Of a stretch of 64,000 bases of DNA, positions 58,370 to 64,000 are shown in pieces. Numbering within the stretch: position 1 is the stretch's first letter; each line of letters starts with the position of its first letter. The notes under the pieces were generated by a model. That model searched no databases and was not told the DNA's origin. It worked only from the letters and a program-made list of their open reading frames with translations. Origin of the DNA: Anaerolineae bacterium. Lineage in GTDB: Bacteria > Chloroflexota > Anaerolineae > Anaerolineales > Villigracilaceae. The stretch is from assembly GCA_022013685.1 (NCBI GenBank), contig JAKLPV010000054.1, forward strand, positions 62,001 to 126,000, given 5' to 3'. The translations under genes and the position numbers were made by a program.

Positions 58370-58993
58370 ATGCTCCTGCCCCTATCCCAACTCCCCGCCT
58401 CCCTTCTGCCTGCCCTGGCCGCCCTGCATAAGGCCACCATGCCAACCCTGCTCTCGGACCTGGGCGATAATTTTGTGCTACGCTATTACCAGATCGCCCA
58501 AAAAGACCCGACGGTTATTGCGATTTGTGCACTTGATGATCACCCTGAACCATTGTCTACATCTCACGTTTCACGCGTTACTCTTGGCTACGCCCTTGGC
58601 TCCCCCGATCCGGCCGCCCTCAACGCGCAACTGCGCCGGCCGCTAAGCTGGTTTGCCGTCCAGATGCTCAAGCTGGCCTTTTCGAATCCCCGCGTATTGC
58701 TTCAACTGGCGCAATCCGTTTTGACTGCATCCAAAGCCAACAGCCTGAAACCCGGCCAGATCGAGCTGACCTACATTGGGGTCGCTCCCGAAGCCCGCGG
58801 ACAGGGCCTCGGCAAAAGCATCCTCTTGGCCTTCGTCGAATCCGCCCGCACCGCCGGATACACATCCGTCGTCCTCAGCGTCGAAACCGACAACCCCGCT
58901 GCGCTCGCCCTCTATACCAGGTTTGGCTTTACAATTACCCAAACCTTCAGTGAAGGCAGTTACAATCGCCATCGTATGGAATACCAGATATGA
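58370..58993 (+). CDS. GNAT-family N-acetyltransferase
   Basis: The protein has 207 aa. The acetyl-CoA loop is YIGVAPEARGQGLGKSILLAF, followed by SVETDNPAALALYTRFGF. An internal stretch STSHVSRVT (about 64-72) is encoded by a TCACGTTTCACG-type word repeat that also occurs at the aroA-aroE junction, so it may be an insertion. The preceding 57 bp are pyrimidine-rich (CTACTTTCTACTTTCC). It overlaps the next gene by 4 nt (ATGA). Confidence 0.83.
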   Translation: MLLPLSQLPASLLPALAALHKATMPTLLSDLGDNFVLRYYQIAQKDPTVIAICALDDHPEPLSTSHVSRVTLGYALGSPDPAALNAQLRRPLSWFAVQMLKLAFSNPRVLLQLAQSVLTASKANSLKPGQIELTYIGVAPEARGQGLGKSILLAFVESARTAGYTSVVLSVETDNPAALALYTRFGFTITQTFSEGSYNRHRMEYQI

Positions 58994-60039
58994 ATCCTTG
59001 GGTTAGATTTGTTGTAATTCTCTTTTGTTTTCTCACTGTTGCTTGTGGCGCGGACTCAACCCCGATGGCGACGGCTATCCCGACCATCTCGAACATCCCC
59101 ACAGAAACCCTTACTCCCGTATTGACGAAAACCCCACTGCCAACATCGGTAACTCAAGTTTCATCTACCCACGAACCAACGCCTACAATCCCACCGGCAA
59201 CAATGGAAATCGTTGCGACGATGGAGGCCATTGTCACCGAAAAGCCAGAGCTGGGAGAATATTATTCAAGAGCGTGTGTTGTCTATTCTGCATGTCTTGT
59301 TTCCAGTGAACTCTTTGCACTATCACCGGACAAAAAGTGGGCGACTTTCTTTACATCAAAAGGTTCAGGCGGCTTGAGTATTGTTGGCACAGAAAATAAT
59401 CAACAATGGAATGTTACTTATCAAGATATTACCGGGAACAACTTTGCTTGCGAATGTTCAGTTGAAATTGAGCATTGGTCTCATGATGGCAATTATCTAT
59501 ATGTTTCTCCACGAACACCTGGAGGTGGAGGGCCTTTTTGGTATTGGCGTGACTACATCCAACTGATTCGCATCAACTTAAACAATGGAACCTGGGTGGA
59601 TACAAAAATGGGTTCTGCATTTTCGTTTTCCCCCAATGACAGATATATTGCTTATCGTCGCGCTCAAGACGTTGTTATCCACGAATTTCAAACGGGAAAA
59701 GAACAAATCTTTAGGCTCCCGGCAGAATACGTTGTTTTCGGGCGATTTTTGTGGTCGCAAGATAGCAAACAGATTATCTTTATCAGTAGTCCCGTGGATG
59801 AAGCGGTTGAGAAGCCAAAGGGATTCTCCTTGTTTTTGCTGAACGTAGATGATATGAGCGTTCGAACCATTCTCGAAAAAGATGAACGGTATCTCTTTCC
59901 AGTAGAATGGCAAACCCCGAATCTTATCCTGCTTGAAGGCCTCTATACAGTATCTTCGGGTGACACGCTTAAATCTGGGGGCAAAAAATATCTGCTGGAT
60001 TTGCAAACCAACAGCATCTCTGAATATCAGTCTCCGTAA
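58990..60039 (+). CDS. Hypothetical lipoprotein with beta-propeller-like repeats
   Basis: The protein has 349 aa. Lipoprotein signal with lipobox LTVAC (Cys about 19), a long Thr/Pro/Ile-rich spacer (about 22-80), then repeats of the kind SPDKKWATFFTSKG, WSHDGNYLYVSPRTP, SPNDRYIAYRRA and WSQDSKQIIFISSP, which look like TolB/WD40-like blades. Codon use is clearly more AT-rich than in neighbouring genes, which may mean recent acquisition. It overlaps the GNAT stop by 4 nt. Ligand unknown. Confidence 0.75.
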   Translation: MNPWVRFVVILFCFLTVACGADSTPMATAIPTISNIPTETLTPVLTKTPLPTSVTQVSSTHEPTPTIPPATMEIVATMEAIVTEKPELGEYYSRACVVYSACLVSSELFALSPDKKWATFFTSKGSGGLSIVGTENNQQWNVTYQDITGNNFACECSVEIEHWSHDGNYLYVSPRTPGGGGPFWYWRDYIQLIRINLNNGTWVDTKMGSAFSFSPNDRYIAYRRAQDVVIHEFQTGKEQIFRLPAEYVVFGRFLWSQDSKQIIFISSPVDEAVEKPKGFSLFLLNVDDMSVRTILEKDERYLFPVEWQTPNLILLEGLYTVSSGDTLKSGGKKYLLDLQTNSISEYQSP

Positions 60040-60087
60040 AATTCCAACGAAATCTTAAACCGGCTAACCGACAACAGGTAAACAGAA

Positions 60088-62091
60088 ATGTCTCTCCGTA
60101 CCCGACTTTCATCCATCATCCATCATCCATCATCCTTCCTCCTCGCCCTCGCCATTCTCGCCTACGCGCCCTTCTTCTGGGAGCGCGGCTTCTACTGGGA
60201 CGAAGCCCCCTGGACGTGGATCTACTACCGCCTCGGCCCCGACGCCCTGACCCAGACCTTCTCGACCAGTCGCCCATTCTGGGGGCTGATCTACCAGTTC
60301 ATGCTGCCGCTGGTTGGGCCGCACCCCTGGGCCTGGCAACTCCTGATGGTTCTCCTGCGCTGGCTGACGGCTGTCCTGGTCTGGGCGCTCCTGCGCCGCA
60401 TCACCCCCCAATCGCGCCTGCCGCTCTGGGCCAGCGCACTTTTCCTGATCTACCCGGGCCTGGGGCAAAACTATATTGCCCTGATGTACACCCATTTTTA
60501 CATTGTTTTCAACGCTTTTTTGCTTTCGCTATTTTTGAGCATTGTCGCCATCCAGAAACGCGACTGGCGCTGGCACATCCCCGCGCTGCTGCTTTCCGTG
60601 GTCAACCTGCTGACCATGGAATACTTCTATTTCCTTGAATTCTTCCGCTTCCTCCTCATCTTTGCCATTCTCGACGATGCTTTCAAAGCCAAAATCCGCC
60701 GCGCAGTTCTCAGTTACCTGCCCTATTTATTCGCTTTGCTCGCGGTCACCTTCTGGCGCGCCTTTTTCTTCAGCAACCAGAACGCCAGTTACACCTACCA
60801 GACCCTCGAAGACCTGAAAGCCAATTTCTTTTTTGGGATCGGGAAACTACTCTGGAACATGCTCCAGGCCTTTTGGACGACCGTCCCCGCAGCCTGGCTG
60901 CTGCCCTTTGAGCCGGTAAACGCGACGACCCTTGGCCTGTTCACCACCATCGCGGCTTTTGTCCTGGCCTTTGCCGCCACCCTCCTGACCGGCCTGTACT
61001 TCCGTTCTCCTCACGAATTACGTATTACGAATTACGATTCACGAATTACTCTGCTTTTGGGCCTCTTTGCCTGGCTGCTCGGCGGCGGTGCGTTCTGGCT
61101 GGTCGGCGAACGTACCCTGCCCCAACTCCATTTCTCCGCCGATAGGTTTACCCTGTCCTTCATGCTGGGTTCCAGCCTGATCCTGGCTGCCCTGCTGGGG
61201 TTTTTATCCCGTTACCCGCGCCTGCAACTCACCCTGCTCGCTTTGCTGATTGGCTTCTCGGTTGGGGAACAATTCCAGACCAATGCCATTTATCGCCGCG
61301 ACTGGAGCACCCAGCGCGCCTTCTTCTGGCAAATGTCCTGGCGCATCCCGGCCCTGCAACCGGGCACGACGATCCTTTCCAACGATCTGCCGCTGACGGT
61401 TTTCAGCGACAACTCGCTGTCTGGCCCGCTGAATTGGATCTACTCGCCGCCCGGCAGGATGGACACCATCCTCTATTTTGCCTCCGTTCGCACCCAGGAA
61501 GGCCGCGCCCTCGGTCCCAACCTCCAGCCGGGGATGGCTTTCGAGCAGAATTACCTCGCCACAGTTTTTCGCGGCAACACCTCGCAGATGGTGGTGGTCA
61601 ACTTTGCGCCTCCCGGCTGTTTCCGTGTGCTCGACCCGGAGATTGACCCGCTTAATCGGCTTCTCCCACCTGATTTGCGCGATGCCGCTTTTTTGAGCAA
61701 TCCCGCCGCGATTCTGAAAGATAATCCGGTGCAGTTGCCTGATTTCTATGCTCCTGAGATCCCCCGTAACTGGTGCTATTACTTTTCTCAGGCCGAACTG
61801 GCCCGCCAGCAAGCGGATTGGCCTGCCGTGGCCGAGTTTTACCAGCAAGCGCTGGCCCTGGGTGACCATCCGAATGACCCTGCCGAAAATTTTGTCTTTA
61901 TCGAAAGCCTTGCGCACCTCGGTCGGAATGAAAAAGCCCTCAACCTGACGCGTGAAACCTATCGTGTTTCGAAAGATTATTTACGCCCACCCCTGTGCGC
62001 GTTGTGGACGCGCATCGAGCGCGAAACAACCCCCGGCCCCGAGCGGGATGAAATGGTCGCTTCAGCGCGTGAAATGCTGGGCTGTCCGTAG
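60088..62091 (+). CDS. GT-C-like integral membrane protein with TPR-like tail
   Basis: The protein has 667 aa. About ten to eleven membrane helices fill residues 15-400. The first outer loop has ERGFYWDEAPW, with the Asp-Glu pair expected in GT-C glycosyltransferases that use lipid-linked sugars. An extracytoplasmic domain (400-560) and a short helical tail (570-665, QQADWPAVAEFYQQALALG) follow. Two word-like repeats are in frame: IIHHPSS near residue 10 (CATCCATCATCC) and LRITNYDSRIT near 311. It closes the envelope run. Confidence 0.75.
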   Translation: MSLRTRLSSIIHHPSSFLLALAILAYAPFFWERGFYWDEAPWTWIYYRLGPDALTQTFSTSRPFWGLIYQFMLPLVGPHPWAWQLLMVLLRWLTAVLVWALLRRITPQSRLPLWASALFLIYPGLGQNYIALMYTHFYIVFNAFLLSLFLSIVAIQKRDWRWHIPALLLSVVNLLTMEYFYFLEFFRFLLIFAILDDAFKAKIRRAVLSYLPYLFALLAVTFWRAFFFSNQNASYTYQTLEDLKANFFFGIGKLLWNMLQAFWTTVPAAWLLPFEPVNATTLGLFTTIAAFVLAFAATLLTGLYFRSPHELRITNYDSRITLLLGLFAWLLGGGAFWLVGERTLPQLHFSADRFTLSFMLGSSLILAALLGFLSRYPRLQLTLLALLIGFSVGEQFQTNAIYRRDWSTQRAFFWQMSWRIPALQPGTTILSNDLPLTVFSDNSLSGPLNWIYSPPGRMDTILYFASVRTQEGRALGPNLQPGMAFEQNYLATVFRGNTSQMVVVNFAPPGCFRVLDPEIDPLNRLLPPDLRDAAFLSNPAAILKDNPVQLPDFYAPEIPRNWCYYFSQAELARQQADWPAVAEFYQQALALGDHPNDPAENFVFIESLAHLGRNEKALNLTRETYRVSKDYLRPPLCALWTRIERETTPGPERDEMVASAREMLGCP

Positions 62092-62130
62092 ACCGCCGAA
62101 TCGGCACTGTCCAAAATCTTCATCCTGTGC

Positions 62131-62236
62131 TAAAATCTTTACATTAATTCACCCGCCGTTCTGGCGGGTGCTTTCCGCCCCCGGCTCACCCACGGTGTTG
62201 ACCGGGAGCAATCCCGAGGAAAGGAGGTTCCCTGCT
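62131..62236 (+). promoter_or_regulatory. rpsF promoter and structured leader
   Basis: TGCTAAAAT (62129-62136 region) is an extended -10 box. A hairpin CACCCGCC/GGCGGGTG (62150-62170) and a second foldable part with CCCGG/CCGGG arms follow, then AAGGAGG before rpsF. Ribosomal protein S6:S18 binding leaders are known before rpsF in many bacteria; I cannot confirm that consensus here by eye. Confidence 0.4.
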
Positions 62237-62521
62237 ATGCATAAATATGAGTTGGTTTGTATTATCCACCCTGATCTGGACGAGACAGCGTTTAAAGGTG
62301 TTGTCGAGAAGGTGAGTGGTTGGATTGGCGAATCCGGCGGCGAGATCGAAAAGACCGATGTTTGGGGCCGTCGTCGTATGGCTTACCAGATCCGCAAACA
62401 GCGCGAAGGGCAATATGTTCTGTTCAACTTCAGTATGCCCCCCGCCGCTACCGCAGAACTGGAGCGCAATATGCGTTTCCAAGAGTCCATCATGCGTGCC
62501 ATGATTACCCTGGTTGCGTAG
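62237..62521 (+). CDS. rpsF: Small ribosomal subunit protein bS6
   Basis: The protein has 94 aa. The start MHKYELVCIIHPDLDE and the segment DVWGRRRMAYQIRKQREGQYVLFNF (in parts) are typical. It binds S18 on the 30S platform. It heads the conserved rpsF-ssb-rpsR operon. ATG 62237 has AAGGAGG 8 nt upstream; a longer open frame is an overlap with the preceding gene and is not real. Confidence 0.96.
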   Translation: MHKYELVCIIHPDLDETAFKGVVEKVSGWIGESGGEIEKTDVWGRRRMAYQIRKQREGQYVLFNFSMPPAATAELERNMRFQESIMRAMITLVA

Positions 62522-62559
62522 TTTTACTTTGATTGATCTGCGTCTTACGAGGAGAAAAT

Positions 62560-62970
62560 ATGAGCCGTGGTTTGAATAAAGTCATGATTATCGGCCATCT
62601 GGGGCGTGATCCTGAAATGCGCTACACCCCTTCGGGCCGTCCGGTAACTACGTTTACCGTTGCTACCAGCCGTTCATGGAACACTGTGGATGGCGAGCGT
62701 CATACCGAGACCGAATGGTTCAATGTGGTTGCTTGGGGAAATTTGGCCGAGATTTGCAAACAATATCTCACCAAAGGTCAACAGGTCTACATTGAAGGCC
62801 GCCTTCAAACCCGCCGCTGGGATGACAAAGAAGGCAACAAACACAGCAGTGTTGAAGTGGTTGCCAACGAAATGATGATGCTCGGCGAACGCCGGGATTC
62901 CAGCCAGCAGGCTAATGAACAAGAAGCCCCTGAAGACTCCTCAACAGGCGAAGACGAATTTCCCTTCTAA
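62560..62970 (+). CDS. ssb: Single-stranded DNA-binding protein
   Basis: The protein has 136 aa. The OB fold covers 1-105 (LNKVMIIGHLGRDPEMRYT, TEWFNVVAWGNLAEICKQYL, VYIEGRLQTRRWDDKEG). An acidic, Gln/Ser-rich tail ends in DEFPF, the tip that recruits repair and replication partners. It is between rpsF and rpsR as in most bacteria. GAGGAG precedes the ATG. Confidence 0.97.
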   Translation: MSRGLNKVMIIGHLGRDPEMRYTPSGRPVTTFTVATSRSWNTVDGERHTETEWFNVVAWGNLAEICKQYLTKGQQVYIEGRLQTRRWDDKEGNKHSSVEVVANEMMMLGERRDSSQQANEQEAPEDSSTGEDEFPF

Positions 62971-62997
62971 TTTTTTCGGACACGGAGTTAAACGTCC

Positions 62998-63270
62998 ATG
63001 AATGACATGCGTGACAACGAATCCGGCCAAGGTGGAGAACGCCGCTATTTTTCGCGGCCTAAAATCTGCCAGTTCTGCGCCGACAAGAATATTGTAATTG
63101 ACTATAAAAACGCCGATATGTTGCGGCGCTTCATTGTCGAGGATGGCAAAATCCGCCCTCGCCGCCAAACCGGAAATTGCGCCAAACACCAGCGTGAAAT
63201 CGCGTCTTCCATCAAGCGCGCCCGGCAAATTGCACTCCTGCCCTTTATTTACCAGGGCCGGGATGACTAA
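62998..63270 (+). CDS. rpsR: Small ribosomal subunit protein bS18
   Basis: The protein has 90 aa. The core [19 protein letters not shown] and [22 protein letters not shown] is diagnostic. CQFC near residue 25 and Cys/His in NCAKH form the zinc-binding (C+) version. Upstream is the word CGGACACGGAG, also seen after tyrS. A weak ribosome binding site precedes the ATG. Confidence 0.96.
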   Translation: MNDMRDNESGQGGERRYFSRPKICQFCADKNIVIDYKNADMLRRFIVEDGKIRPRRQTGNCAKHQREIASSIKRARQIALLPFIYQGRDD

Positions 63271-63279
63271 CAAGAAAAG

Positions 63280-63308
63280 CGGGGCATGGGAACCAAGCCC
63301 ATGCCCCG
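63280..63308 (+). terminator. Hairpin after rpsR
   Basis: CGGGGCATGGG and CCCATGCCCCG form an 11-bp perfect stem. Only AAATTGTG follows, without a T-run, so termination is uncertain; it could also be an RNA-processing or mRNA-stability hairpin. Confidence 0.6.
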
Positions 63309-63324
63309 AAATTGTGTAAATATT

Positions 63325-64000
63325 ATGCCCAAAAATCAGAATGTTTTCAACAAAAGACATGTTGCCCATGCCGAAGTTGTGCGCCGCCAAAGCCTTGCAA
63401 TTCAATATGTGGCAATTGCTATTATTGTCGTGGTTGTCGGCCTTGTTGCTTACGGTATTTTGAGCACCACCGTTTTCCTCCAATATCGGTCGGTTGCCAG
63501 TGTTAATGGCGACAAGATCGGGTTGCGCGAGTTTGAGGGACGTGTCAGGCTCCAGCGCATCCAACTTATCAACAATTTCACCCAGTACTATCAGTTTGCC
63601 CAGATGTTTGGCGCAGAGGATCCATTCACCGAACCTAATTTTGGCGGTTTCCTGCAGCAGATTTATACGCAACTTCAGCAGCCCCAAGTGGTTGGCGAAG
63701 AAGTCTTGAATGCCTTGATAGACGAGCGACTGATCCGCCAGGAGGCAAAGAAACTGGGCATCGAGTCGAATACAGAAGAGGTCGACCGTTTCATTCAGCA
63801 ACAGTTCGGCTTTTATGCGAACGGTACCCCGACGCCTGCTCCGAGCACCACACCTTTTACGATGCCGGCGCTTAACCCGACTCAATTGGCTTTGGTCACC
63901 GTCACACCTACACCGGGACCTGCCACCGCAACCATCACGGTTACACCCGACCTGACCAGCACCCCAACCAGCATCCCGACTGCGACAGCCGCTCCAACCG
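63325..64000 (+). CDS. SurA/PrsA-like foldase, N-terminal part (cut by right edge)
   Basis: The frame runs from ATG 63325 to the window end (225 codons) with no stop. One membrane helix (about 27-50) follows a basic N-terminus. SVNGDKIGLREFEGRV (about 65-80) and VLNALIDERLIRQEAKKLGI (about 130-150) are the SurA_N helical core that precedes a parvulin-type peptidyl-prolyl isomerase domain. A Thr/Pro-rich stretch begins at about 175, as if inserted in the domain or as a linker. It probably folds secreted proteins. Confidence 0.8.
   Translation, partial: MPKNQNVFNKRHVAHAEVVRRQSLAIQYVAIAIIVVVVGLVAYGILSTTVFLQYRSVASVNGDKIGLREFEGRVRLQRIQLINNFTQYYQFAQMFGAEDPFTEPNFGGFLQQIYTQLQQPQVVGEEVLNALIDERLIRQEAKKLGIESNTEEVDRFIQQQFGFYANGTPTPAPSTTPFTMPALNPTQLALVTVTPTPGPATATITVTPDLTSTPTSIPTATAAPT

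Noticed and set aside
61952-62236. 95-residue extension of ribosomal protein S6
   Set aside because: It overlaps the end of the membrane protein gene; S6 normally starts with the KYELV region, where ATG 62237 and AAGGAGG are found.
1-64000. CRISPR array, prophage, transposase or tRNA genes
   Set aside because: I found no regularly spaced direct repeats, no integrase, transposase or phage structural genes, and no cloverleaf-like sequence in the spacers.

Overview
The window is one continuous stretch of bacterial chromosome with mid-range GC and very dense coding. The lineage suggested is Chloroflexota, probably class Anaerolineae. This is inference from gene content and style: a Tad pilus cluster with a receiver-ParA fusion CpaE, an aroK-aroB fusion inside a large shikimate operon, paired PPK2 genes, SPFH-like pairs, Thr/Pro-rich lipoproteins, and many short dispersed palindromic repeats. 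I saw no phage, insertion sequence with transposase, CRISPR array, rRNA or tRNA.

Layout. 1-3.0 kb: a partial gene, a secreted deacetylase, two small membrane proteins and scpA (minus strand). 3.1-10.0 kb: plus-strand molybdopterin genes moaC, moaD and moaE interleaved with GNAT, DinB-like, VOC, PH-domain and CPBP-protease genes, ending in threonine synthase. 10-14 kb: fabF, rplS, a class-I amidotransferase-like hydrolase and a membrane protein with a FAIM1-like N-terminus. 14.1-15.9 kb: a secreted clan-A glycoside hydrolase. 16.2-22 kb: Tad/Flp secretion genes cpaB-cpaE-cpaF-tadB-tadC, then comF, hpf and folE. 24.1-25.8 kb: folB, an lgt-like gene and a TlpA-like thioredoxin (minus). 25.9-30.7 kb: DUF429, two PPK2 kinases, an L,D-transpeptidase and a D-Ala-D-Ala ligase-like ATP-grasp enzyme. 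30.8-38.4 kb (minus): pseudouridine degradation (psuG, psuK), two SPFH-like membrane proteins, and a class-A penicillin-binding-protein homologue that has lost its catalytic motifs. 38.4-46.5 kb: an FAD oxidoreductase, a metalloprotease-like protein, a thiolase, an HNH nuclease, an epimerase, an HD-like protein and tyrS. 46.5-56.3 kb (minus): the shikimate/aromatic operon. 56.4-62.1 kb: cell-envelope genes (deacetylase, FemAB-like transferase, GNAT, lipoprotein, GT-C-like membrane protein). 62.2-64 kb: rpsF-ssb-rpsR and the start of a SurA-like foldase cut by the right edge.

The aromatic operon runs aroH, two DAHP synthases in tandem, a Nudix gene, aroA, aroE, an aminotransferase, aroC and aroKB. 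It is preceded by a consensus promoter, a 26-codon leader ORF with eight consecutive aromatic codons (YFFWFYFY), and a 12-bp GC-rich hairpin followed by a T-run. This is the classical architecture of transcription attenuation, here reading Phe, Tyr and Trp together, and it is the strongest single discovery in the window.

Two window-wide themes stand out. Seven genes have a -10 box (TATAAT, or TAGAAT in one case) only 6-9 nt before the ATG and no ribosome binding site, which implies routine leaderless transcription. Several families of short palindromic or word-like repeats sit between genes and also in frame inside genes (aroE, aroK, thrC, a GNAT gene and a membrane protein), much as palindromic elements do in Rickettsia.
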